64,000 bases of DNA. It comes from Brassica napus. Its lineage: Eukaryota; Streptophyta; Magnoliopsida; Brassicales; Brassicaceae. Positions within the stretch are counted from its first letter, which is position 1, and every line of letters begins with the position of its first letter. Shown in pieces: positions 34,912-44,908 of this stretch. A program made the position numbers and the translations under genes. The notes under the pieces are model-generated. The model did not search any database. It saw only the letters and a list, made by a program, of their open reading frames with translations, and was not told the origin of the DNA. The DNA lies in NCBI RefSeq assembly GCF_020379485.1, contig NC_063436.1:24054423-24118422 (forward strand). Direction: 5' to 3'.

Positions 34912-35205
34912 TGGTCCGTCGGAAATCCATCGCAAAATACCGACGAGATAGCGACGATAAAGAGTTTCATGAAAGTCTGGAGATGTCCTCGGTAATTCGT
35001 CGCAATATACCGACAACATCCCGACGAACTAACCGAGTTCGTCGGAATGTCGTCGGTACAGTGCGACGAATTACCGAGGACATGTGTTTTTAAAAAGTCC
35101 TCGGTAATTCGTCGCAACATACCGACGACATTACGACGAACTCGGTTAGTTCGTCGGGATGTCGTCGGTATATTGCGACGAATTACCGAGGACATGTGTT
35201 TTTAA
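34912..35205. repeat. Two long imperfect hairpins made of the CACTA terminal motif
   Basis: 34981-35090 and 35096-35205 are each imperfect inverted repeats with arms of about 50 bp, built from TCCTCGGTAATTCGTCGCAA and its inverse. The two hairpins are themselves near-copies of each other. They lie directly downstream of the transposase gene. Confidence 0.82.
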
Positions 35206-35540
35206 AACATTTCCAACATAAAAATCTATAAATTTATATGCCAAAACTATGAAAATAATACATAATAAGTGTTTAGTATAGTATTAGATCGCAACCGTTC
35301 AAATATAACAATTCATAAAAATATTTATGTATGCATATCACATGTTTTCATAACATCTCATCTTAACACTCATATACTTATACAATCACATTCATCTAAT
35401 CTTACACTACAAAAAATGTTGTTGTATAAATTCGTGTTATCAAAACATTTCTACTGTTAAATCTTTATGAAAATACTATATATATTATCAAAGATTTGGA
35501 TTTTGCTTTTAGAAACTTGTAACCAACCCTTAAACACTAA
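35206..35540. other. AT-rich spacer inside the CACTA element
   Basis: No coding sequence recognised between the two element genes here. Confidence 0.4.
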
Positions 35541-35725
35541 AGTCGTCAGTATTCCGTCGGAATGAGTCGTCAGTATTCCGTCGGAATATACTGACGAACT
35601 TAATTCCGTCGGAATTGTAATTTACCCGGGAAAACCAAACCGCGTGAAATTTTCGCGGACCGCCAATTGATATATATTTAATGATACCGACGGAATACTG
35701 ACGAACCCGTATCCGTCGGAATTGT
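35541..35725. promoter_or_regulatory. Internal cluster of the terminal motif upstream of the second element gene
   Basis: Copies of GTCGTCAGTATTCCGTCGGA and inverted TCCGTCGG/CTGACGAA motifs lie 170-350 bp upstream of the split start codon of the second gene. If the element protein binds this motif as at the termini, it could regulate that promoter (inference). Confidence 0.5.
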
Positions 35726-35892
35726 TAAATATAATTACTCATCTTCTTCCTTCTTCGTTATTTCCGCCTCCGGCTCTCTCTCAATTCTCTCCGCGATTTC
35801 TCTCCCTTTCACGGCGATTCCGGCCGTTCTCGAGCCCCCATCACCGGCGGCCCCCATTCCGGCCCCCAATCATCTTCCCCAAACCCCAAATC

Positions 35893-38196
35893 ATGTAAGA
35901 ATCATCCCAACCTTGTTTTATCCCAATTTTTTAGGGTTTTGGAAGTTAGATCTCGGATTTTAGGTTGTTTGATTGAAAATTTTAGGATTGAATGGATAGT
36001 TTAGGATATATAAGTTAGGATTGTTGTTTGGATTGTTGTTTAAGTTTTTTTTTGGAATTATTTTGTGTTTTTGTTAAAATTCAAAACGTTTTCCTGTTTT
36101 TAAAACGTTTTTTGATTTTTAAAAACGTTTTTCAAGTTTCCAATAATAAACTATGTATAATAAAACGTTTTTAAAAAATTTTAAAAATATTTAACAACAT
36201 TTTTCTATAATTATAAAAATTTATAATTTTGTATACATATATATATATAAATCATGTATAATAAAAAATTTTAAAATTTTAATAATTTTTTACAAATTTC
36301 CAGTAATAAACTATGTATAATAAAACGTTTTTTAAAAATTTTAAAAATATTTAACAACATTTTTCTATAATTATAAAAATTTATAATTTTGTATACATAT
36401 ATATATATAAATCATGTATAATAAAAAATTTTAAAATTTTAATAATTTTTTACAAATTTCCAGTAATAAACTATGTATAATAAAACGTTTTTTAAAAATT
36501 TTAAAAATATTTAACAACATTTTTCTGTAATTATAAAAATTTATAATTTTGTATACAATATATATATAATCATGTATAATAAAAAATTTAGTTGTTTTTT
36601 TTAAACGTTTATAAAACCTTTTGTAAATATATAAATGAAAACATTAAAAATAGAAATGGTTTGAAAAGATTTTTGATAAATTAATTTTTTTTTAGGTCCG
36701 AGGATGTACCCCGCCCCGCAGCCCGTCTTCGACGTAGTTCGGTGAGCAGTTCCCGTGCATCGGGATCGTCTCACGAACAAAACTCGGTTCCCGCATATAT
36801 TCCCGCTCCAGCTCCCGCTGCCCCTCCCGCTGCTGCTCAACAGGATCCGGGGGTCATGCCAGTTGATCTATTGGTTCAACAACCAGGTCGAGAGCATCTC
36901 CCGGTTCTCCATCCCAACCCACGACGAGGACATAGCACTTGGTTAGTATTTTTTTTAATTTGTAGTATTATGTTTTTTTCCATTAATTAACTTGTTAACT
37001 AACTTGTATTTTTTTTAAAGGTTCACCAAGTCGAAAAATGGCATTAGCAGGAGCATCAACCAGATGATGTACTCCATGCTTCGTTTTGGATATTCAAAGT
37101 GGAGTGTGATTCCTTTCGAAGAACGAGAGTTGTGGTTTCGTCAGTTTGCGGTAAACTCTTCATTTTTTTAAAGTATTTACATTTTTTAAAATATATTTAC
37201 TTATTAAATTATGTTTGTTTTGTAGCAAGAGTTCAACTGGCACTCCGATCTCACGGAAACAGTCCGTAAGAAATTCAACGAAAAAGCCATGGACTCTTAT
37301 ACGAAGCAGATAAACGCGTGGAAGACAGTTTGGCAGAAGAACAAGAGGCCACGGTTCATCAACGGGACGGTGTGGGAGCAGTTGATAGCTCATTGGGAGA
37401 AGGAAGAAACTGCAGAGACGTCTTCTAGGAACTCCAAGAACCGGAAGAGCGATCGTGGCGGGAAAGGTATGTATGTGCACAACCTCGGCGCTTGCTCTAT
37501 GTCTACTAAGGAAGATGAACTTGTAAGTTTTTTTTAATTATTTATCTTTATATTTTTTAAATAAATATTTTATATATTCCTTGGCTAATAATGGCGGTTT
37601 TTTAGATCGAAGAAAATGACGGTAATCCCGTTGATCGTCTCCAACTCATTAAGGTGGCTCACACTAACAAGAAGACAGGTCAAATTCAGGATCCCGTGAT
37701 CAAAGGTGTCGTTGATTTGGTGGAAGCTGAAATAGCAACTCAATCTCAGCCTCTCTCTGATGACGGCGATTCTACGGGAGCTTCAACCAACTTGTCCCTA
37801 TTGCAAATAAATGAGATGGTTGAAAAGGTAATTTTTTTTATTAATATATTTTTTTATAATGTCGATTACTAATTTGTCTATATTTACTAACTTTAAATAT
37901 TTTTGTAGGCGGTTCCTAAAAGGAAAGGAGGCCGTTTAGTTGGGTTGGCCCGCCGTGCTTCTTCGTATCCGGCGTCTTCTTCGCAAGCTCCGTATGCCGA
38001 TCCCATGATTCTCGAGGAGCTACATGACAAAGATGAACGGATTGGGGCATTGGAGGAGCAGAACACCACTATCCTTTCGGAGAATGCCACTATCCGTTCG
38101 GAGAATGCCACTATCCTTGCTGAGCTGGCATCCCAGAAGAAGTTCAACGCCGAGATAATGCAGAAGCTAGATCGTTTGATGTCTTCGAGTTCTTAG
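35893..38196 (+). CDS. Ptta/En/Spm-type CACTA protein (TNP1-like), start codon split by an intron
   Basis: Six exons fit one frame: AT of the start codon at 35893-35894, then 36696-36941, 37021-37150, 37226-37522, 37606-37827 and 37909-38196, giving 394 aa. The product starts [20 protein letters not shown]. It has a Pro/Ala-rich segment ([17 protein letters not shown]), then the conserved Transposase_24-type core ([26 protein letters not shown]-like [59 protein letters not shown]), and a C-terminal coiled coil ([20 protein letters not shown] with repeated ENATI). Proteins of this type accompany TNP2 in plant CACTA elements and probably bind the subterminal motifs. No alternative ATG precedes the core in exon 2 in frame except one far downstream, so the split start is the best model. 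The first intron (801 bp) carries 160-bp tandem repeats. Confidence 0.82.
36145..36595. repeat. 160-bp tandem repeats in intron 1 of the second CACTA gene
   Basis: AATAAACTATGTATAATAAA recurs at 36145, 36305 and 36465, each followed by the same AT-rich 140 bp. Nearly three full copies, highly similar. Confidence 0.9.
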
Positions 38197-38417
38197 TTTT
38201 TTTCAGCTTTTTAAAACTGTCTGAATGTTTTTTTCTTTCGTTTTGCATGAATTTTAAATTTTCTGAATGTTTTTTTTCTATTTCGGTTTGTATGAATTTA
38301 AATTCTATAATATTATTAGTTTTAAATTTCAGATTTTATTTATTTATTAATTAATTTTTCATATAAAAAATATATATAAAAATGCAAAATTAATTCGTAT
38401 TATTAAAATTGACATTT

Positions 38418-38890
38418 TCCGAGGAACTAAGTTCTCGGTAAATACCGACGGAGTATGACTCGTCGGTAAATACCGACGGACTATGATTCGTCGGAACATA
38501 CCGACGAATGGTGAGTCGTCGGAATTTACCGACGAATCGTAATCCGTCGGTATTTACCGACGAGTCATATTCCGTCGGTATTTACCGACGAATCAGACTC
38601 CGTCGGTATTTACCGAGAACTTAGTTCGTCGGAATCTTCGGAGGATCCGTCTCCGTCGGTATATAGTTTTTCCGATGAACTCTAGTCTCGTGTGTCCGCA
38701 TCGGAATATTGTCGGAAGTTCGTCAGAATGTTATTTCTCGGTATTCGTCAGAAAGTCGTCGGAAATTCTGACGAAATTCCGACGAATTCTTTTTTTCCGA
38801 CGAAATGATACCGACGAACGCCTTCGTCAGAAATGCGTCGGAATAGGCCTTTTCCGACGAACTTCCGACGATTTTGGCCATCAGAATCTC
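38418..38890. repeat. Right subterminal repeat array of the CACTA element
   Basis: Many copies of CCGTCGGTATTTACCGACGA and inverses in the inner half, changing to TTCCGACGAA/GTCGTCGGAA near the terminus. The inner half uses GTATTTACCG where the left end uses GAATTCCG, so the two ends are related but not identical. Confidence 0.85.
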
Positions 38891-38910
38891 TTTGTTTTCT
38901 TGTAGTGTGT

Positions 38911-39696
38911 ACACAATCCAAACACATCGTTGATCTCAAAGAAGTGCTCATGAGCCAACGATCCAACGCCTACGATCATCACAAACTTGAAGAACTCGTT
39001 GGTAGAATCGTCAACGACTTCCAAAAATACGCCGACAAACGATCGGAGCTGGCCGACCGAAGCTGCTCTTGCTACTTTGCACCGTCGTGGAACTCTTCTC
39101 TAGAGAATGGTCTTCTATGGATGGGAGGGTGTCGTCCTTCATCGTTCATGAGAATCATATACGCTCTATGTGGCTCCCATGCAGAAACTCAGCTTTCTCA
39201 GTATCTCCTCAAGATGGATGGAGAAGTCGTTGATGGGCATGACGGTGATAGTTCCATGAGCGAACTAAACGCAACGCAGCTTGCGAAAATCAATGACTTG
39301 CATGTGGAGGTGATAGCTAAAGAAGATAAGTTATCGAAGCTTTCCGCAAATATGCAAGAGGATGTTGCTGATATGCCAATAGCCGTCACGGCTTTCTCGA
39401 GTGACTCGGTTGAAGCTGACGTGGCTGTTGAAGATGCTTTAGATAAGCATGAAGAGGGCATGGCGGTTTTAATAGCGGATGCTGATAAGCTGAGGCTAGA
39501 GACACTTAAGAAGATCGTGGAGGTTTTGACGCCGGTTCAAGCGGCGGAGTTTTTGCTCTCCGGGAAAAGATTACACGTGTCGCTGCACGAGTGGGGGAGA
39601 GTTAGAGAAGAGCGTCGTTTTGGGTGTGCACGTGCGGAGGATGCTGCCCCTGCTAGAGGTGGAGCTGGGAAGTCCAAGAGATCAGCCACTTGTTGA
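38911..39696 (+). pseudogene. DOGL4: DOG1-like (DOGL4-like) gene, 3' part: codons 25-285
   Basis: The frame resumes in register directly after the TGT duplication (TQSKHIVDLKEVLMSQ) and runs to TGA at 39694-39696. It contains the whole DOG1 domain: a C/F/W-rich segment (SCYFAPSWNSSLENGLLWMG, GGCRPSSFMRIIYALCGSHA) and the later VLTPVQAAEFLLSGKRLHVS. The uninterrupted gene would encode 285 aa. DOG1-family proteins regulate seed dormancy and reserve accumulation; DOGL4 (At4g18650, from memory) is a seed-expressed member. No stop or frameshift is seen in these 261 codons, so the insertion is recent or the part is still used. An ATG at 38833 inside the transposon is in frame and would give a 287-aa protein with 26 replaced residues. 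Confidence 0.88.
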
Positions 39697-40312
39697 TGTA
39701 TGAGTGCGAGAGTCCTGTAAGGTTTAATATATAATCGTGTAATATTTTTGGTCTAAGTAGACATGAGATCATCTTAAGCATCTTTATATAATATTTTGGT
39801 CTAAGAGGTCATCTTAAGCGTCTTTATATAAAATGTTGTGTAATATTTTGGTCTAAGTTTTTTCAAAAAAAAAAAAAAAAAATTTGGTATAAGTAGACAT
39901 GAGAAATCATGTTGTCTTTATGTGCGTGTGAGGGAGAGAGTCGTAGTTACGAGACGCATAAAATTTTGCTTTTGTCTTATATATAAAGAATAACAAAAGC
40001 TGTAAAGCGTCAAGAGACGACTCTCTTAGTTATGAATGCACAAATAAGTTATGGATCTAAATGTCAAGATTAATTTTGTTTTCTTTTTTGCAAACGTTAA
40101 TTTTTTTTGCTTTCTTAATAAATTATCAAATTTAAATCTGATTTTTAGATGTCAAGAGCATACTACCTCCAAGGCTCCAACGATAATAATGACCAACTTT
40201 AATAATTATTTTGGAAAATATATTTGAATTTTGAAATATTTAACCAAAAACGTAATAGCCTTAAAGTAAAGTAATACTGCAACAACAGTGTACATCGGCA
40301 ATTGGTATTTTA
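39697..40312. other. 3' region of the DOG1-like gene and spacer
   Basis: 39739-39860 holds near-repeats of TATTTTGGTCTAAG and ATCTTAAGCGTCTTTATATA, two to three copies, probably in the 3' untranslated region. An A17 tract follows at about 39866-39882. The rest is AT-rich. Confidence 0.5.
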
Positions 40313-40421
40313 GGGCATGTTTAATGAGAGGTTCTTAAGATAAAAATTTTTAGTTTTTTTTAGTTAAACTATAAAAAACGGATTCTTATATTCCGCTAAA
40401 AACTTCTCGTTAAACATGTTC
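40313..40421. mobile_element. Harbinger/Tourist-like MITE, shortened copy C
   Basis: 109 bp, ends GGGCATGTTTAATGAGAGG and CTCGTTAAACATGTTC, TTA target duplications at 40310-40312 and 40422-40424. An internally deleted relative of the copies at 23194 and 28006. Confidence 0.8.
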
Positions 40422-40424
40422 TTA

Positions 40425-43400
40425 TGAAAATTAAAGGTGGCTCCCTATTGTGATTATGACATTTGAATATTTCTTTTCTATCCAAAGTAGAAAACAGGCA
40501 TGTACATCGGATATATACAAATGGGTAAAAAGATAGAGATATTTATGAATCAAACAAACCAAAGACTCGAACGTTCAAAGATGACATATGTACATTTTCT
40601 GGAGTAAAGTAAAGTGACAACTACATCAACTTGTTACTTGTTCTCAGCACGTCAGCAAGATCACTAGTGCAAAAGATCTAACTCGGTTGATATTTATATG
40701 ACATATCAAAGACATTTCTTATCCATGACCGGTCATGGCTAAACCAAGTGAAACATTAGCTTATAACCTATAAAACTTTTTAAATTTTATTAATTTATTT
40801 TAAAAAATATTATAACTTTCACTAAATCGTCTAGCCCCCAATATTTTGGGGACGTTTTAATCGAATTGTCATTCATCAAAGATGCGTTGTTCTGTTACCA
40901 CTATTGTTACTATTATTATTTATGCATTTTAAAAAAAAATTCTTATACTAATAAGTAAAAATAAATGTGCTTTAATGGGGGACATGTCACTCACGAGTCA
41001 CGAGACTCGCAATAACCATCGTTCCGTGAAGAAAAGAGGAGGCAGATTCGAATTTCTGGCTATAAATATGATAATTTCTGTTTCTTATTTCCCAACAAGT
41101 TACTAGTCAATTTTTTTGTTTTTAACTTTTCGGTGGGCAAAACCAGGTTTGCTAGTATTGCCTTATTCATTTTTTTCTCAAACACTAGAAGTAAAAAGAA
41201 AAACAGATTATCATTAGACTGATTATCATTAAGCACGTTCAGAGAAAAGCTCCAAATTAAAGAACATACCGGTTAGTTATATCATCAATGCATCATCATT
41301 CAAATCAACTTCACAAATATATATGCTTTACTACACTCGCATGTAGAATCGAACAAGCTTAGCCACATCAAGGAGAACACTTTTTTCTTGTATGTGATTG
41401 TCAAGTCAAATCAAATCATAAAAATATAACAATCTCCTAAAATAGAAAAACCTAGACAAACTGCTTTCAACTCGAAACTAACTTCTTTCACACAATGACC
41501 AACATTTCACATGGTTCCTCTCAATTTCTTTACCCACAAATAGTTAAAACTCCTGTCACAAAGCTTCTCTATCTTAATTTCCGCCACAAACTATTTAAGA
41601 ATCAAGAAAAATATATTTTCTTTTTGTCTCATTTTAAGCAAATAAACAACAAACCAGAAACAAAAACAAAATTTCACAGACAAAACCAGTATCAAGCTTC
41701 AAGCAACAGAAAGAGGATTCTTGAGAAGAAGAAAGTAAAGTTTCTTTTATTTGGCTGTTTTATATATATTAAACTATTAAAGCTCGGATGCGAAATTGTT
41801 TACGGAAGTTAGTAAAAACATAATTTAAAATCTGTATCGTATTTCTCTAACGATCCCTCCAACAGAAGCATAACATATATAATGCTACATAATTTGATTC
41901 TACATTTCACAACCCTAAACCCAAATCTTCCACAAGGAGATAATCAAAACGTATACATATCCCTCATGATCTCTGTAGTTTTTGGCCTTTTATCTTCTAT
42001 TCAGTGTCAGAAGGCAAGAAACAAACCGGTGGAATTCACGACTGCAGTCGCGGCTTCATCAAACCGCTGAAACTGTCACAGTCACAAACTTTTTTACTTC
42101 ATCAGCTATTCTTCAACTTAGGTTAGTAATATACTGATAGAAAAACGAGAGTCGATTCACTTCAGAACCGGAAAAGATATTTAAATATTTTCAAAATGAT
42201 GTAATAAAAAAAAATTTAACCAAGTCATACTGACTTGCTGGTAAAAAGATTGCGGCCTGAGCTTTCGCTTTAAGTTTGAATATCATTAGCCACTTAGCCG
42301 CCCATTAAGTAGATTTAATCGTTTACGCATACCCGAATGTTAGGTCTCGTGGAATTAGTGTTTGAGCATAGAAACCCTTTGAAATGTTATTAACACATAT
42401 ATATATTAGTTAAGTATAACAAATTTAAGAAATTAATTGGAGATGTTCTAATGTATTCGAAAACACTATGATGTATCGCCAAAAACACACCAAACCATAT
42501 AGCCGTAGACGGTAGTAATTCTTTAAACATGCGACTAGATAACTAACCGTCTGCACAAAATTTGGTCGCATGTCATGTACACTAATCTTTTGTCTTTATG
42601 TTGGTTAAATATGTAAAGGCCTTAGTAAGACAAAGCCCATTCTAGAGCAAGGGACTTCTTTCTCTCCTCTCTTCGTATTCTAACGGAGATGAAGCTTTCT
42701 CTGGTGCTCTACCAGTTTTTTGACTCCGGGAGATGAATGTTCTTCTAGCTTCGTCATCGTCGGCTTTTAATTTCTGAGAGATAGAGGCTTCCGAAGCTCT
42801 GCGCCGCCGACAATATAGAAGTGATACGATCGATGGTTCCATTAGCTTTTGATTCTCTGGGAGATGGGAGAGATCTCGACTGGGTCGATTGGATGCTCTC
42901 CGCTACACGGAATCTAGGCAAGGAAGGTGTATGCATGGTTGGTAGTTGGGTTTTTTTTCCTCAGATGAGATCTCGATTGTTCGATGAAGCTCTCCGTGGA
43001 AGACAATTAATCGACGATGGGTTCGTGGCGCAGGGTTTCTATTCCGGTGATACTACGGTGAAACACCGATGATGGCTCCGCGATGAAACTCGAAGCAATG
43101 AAGGTGCAGAGGTGTCGCGAAACACGTGTTCCTCATCGATGAGGAGTTCAACACGTGGTACGGTCCTGCTAATACTTTGACACGTGGATTGAGTGAAGCC
43201 TAGTGGGCTTGGGTTACAGTAGTTGGGCTTATGGTGCCGGGTAATAGGGGGTACAGTTCGGGTTAAATGTCTTGGACTTTAGTCCCAACTGGTTTCTTTT
43301 AGTTTTGCCCTTTCGGACCTTTTGTTTTATGTATGGGTTATTGGGTTTAGACCCATTAATATCAATAATAATAGATGGAAAAAAGAGAAAAAAAGCCCAT

Positions 43401-43674
43401 TCTTCGCGAGTCGTAAGCAGTATTCATGGTGGGCTCAAGTTTCTAGTCGTTCCATTGAAGCTTTTTGAATGCAAGAACAGACAATTGTCAACATCGAAGA
43501 CGAGTTCCCTGTGAGAGTTTTATGCTCGGTTCTAGTTGTTCATAAGAAGTTTGAAGCTTTGACCAGGCCATCTTCGTACCACCGACTACCAACCCAAACC
43601 TTACCCACCAGTCAATCTATTTTTTTTTTTGCTAAAATCTGGACACCAGTCAACCTATTATTAAACTCATTTTG
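40425..43674. other. Spacer, two unassigned islands
   Basis: Mostly AT-rich. A perfect 16-bp palindrome CCATGACCGGTCATGG lies at 40723-40738. The segment 42640-43480 is GC-richer, open for 60-80 codons in several frames (for example MRSRLFDEALRGRQLIDDGF at about 42965), and rich in GGGCTT/CACGTG words. It looks like the remains of a gene or element but matches nothing I recognise. CIPK12 and further DOG1-like genes expected here from Arabidopsis are absent. Confidence 0.35.
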
Positions 43675-43849
43675 CAAGTTTCGTTCATGTTTAGTTGTAA
43701 CCTATATAAATCTTAACAAATTGTTTACAATCAATGAAATCTGCAGCTAAAACCGAATGTATATGAGCATTAAAATTGGTTGCTCCGGATTTCATTAATT
43801 AAAAATAATTTGTTAAGATTTATATAGGTTACAATGTGAATGAAACTTG
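43675..43849. repeat. Inverted repeat, arms about 45 bp, loop 84 bp
   Basis: The left arm 43675-43722 (CAAGTTTCGTTCATG ... ATCTTAACAAATT) pairs with the right arm 43807-43849 (AATTTGTTAAGATTTATATA ... GAAACTTG) with few mismatches. The central 26 bp pair perfectly. Confidence 0.85.
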
Positions 43850-44860
43850 AATAATAAGTATATTAACATGTGAATTATTATGCCTTAAAATAATATACAA
43901 TAATATGTAATGTAAATCCATACAGCCAAAAGTATGTATGTCCCATGCATAATTGAACAAAAGGAAACATATATTAATATAATAATATGTTTTTGTTGTC
44001 ATCTGCAGATACTAGTATACTACTGTTATCAGTTTATCATTGATTGTTATAGATTGATGTTTCCAGACCAAAAAAATACTATAAAGAAAAAAAAACAAAC
44101 ACGATAAGTGAAGCTACACCATTAGCCCATTAGGTAATAATTAAAGACCAAAGAAACATAAAATATTTCTTTTTTTCTTTCATGAATGTCAAAAAAAGTT
44201 TTCGGACCACATGGTCAAACTTGGATTATTGACAATTTTCGGACCACAGGGTCAAACTTTGTTCCAGTTCATCCTGCTCTAACTTTTTTTAAAATATTAT
44301 TACCTAGAATGTTTTAGACCACAAATGTGGAAATAATCATATTTGATTGAATGTTGTAAAATGATGTGAAATTGTAACTATCAGATGCATAATTATTGTT
44401 ATTAATTTTTGGCTTGATTTTTATTTTGTATTCGTTGGTAAAGATTACCTTGGATAATTATACCAATAAATAGTGAGTGTTATTTTTACATTTCACTTTA
44501 TTAAATCAAAAGACAATTCTAGCATCTAATATTTTCTATTCATTAGGTACCTGATAATACCAGTTTAGACCTCAACCAACCGATTCAAATCTGGCGGACG
44601 ACAACATCTATGAATGCTTTTGATCACGAAATAAATTTCCATACAGAAGAGTCATTGCCTACGTAAACTTGAGGGTGTTTATGTAACTTTCTCTTAATAA
44701 GCGAAAATTAATTAAAAAAACACGAAAGAGGATGGCGAAGAAAACGGAAACTATAGAGAAATAAAAGGAGCTGGATTCACATGGCCTTTGTTCTTTCTCT
44801 CTCATATCTCTCTCTCTCCACCATGATCATTACCAACAAAACTGATTGAAACCCACGTGT
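43850..44860. other. Upstream region of BIN2
   Basis: AT-rich; no gene. A repeated phrase CGGACCACA-GGTCAAACTT occurs at about 44205 and 44240. Confidence 0.4.
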
Positions 44861-44883
44861 TCTCTCTCTCTCTCTCTCTCTCT
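44861..44883. repeat. (TC)n tract in the BIN2 5' leader
   Basis: Eleven TC dinucleotides about 26 bp upstream of the ATG. Pyrimidine tracts in leaders are common in plants; the length may vary between accessions. Confidence 0.9.
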
Positions 44884-44908
44884 ATCACTCTTCTCTACCT
44901 CCAACGCC

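Larger units (their letters stand above)
31726..38907 (+). mobile_element. CACTA (En/Spm) DNA transposon, 7182 bp
   Basis: The termini are perfect inverted repeats of at least 15 bp (CACTACAAGAAAACA at 31726 and its inverse ending at 38907), flanked by the 3-bp target duplication TGT (31723-31725, 38908-38910). Subterminal regions at both ends (31741-32190, 38418-38890) are packed with TCCGTCGG/CCGACGAAT motifs in both orientations, as in CACTA elements where they bind the element-encoded protein. Two element genes lie inside in plus orientation: a TNP2-type transposase and a Ptta/En/Spm-type protein with introns. Two further clusters of the same motif occur internally. It is inserted in the first coding part of a DOG1-like gene. 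Confidence 0.95.

Noticed and set aside
38833..39696. Treating the 287-aa frame as the native DOG1-like protein
   Set aside because: Its first 26 codons lie in the transposon end and its duplication; the native start is at 31654.
40723..40738. Perfect 16-bp palindrome as a regulatory operator
   Set aside because: A single palindrome in a spacer far from any gene, without a known plant factor; noted only in the spacer entry.
41495..42070. Frames of 105 and 62 codons as small genes
   Set aside because: AT-rich, low-complexity translation (K/N/F-rich) with no splice or domain support.
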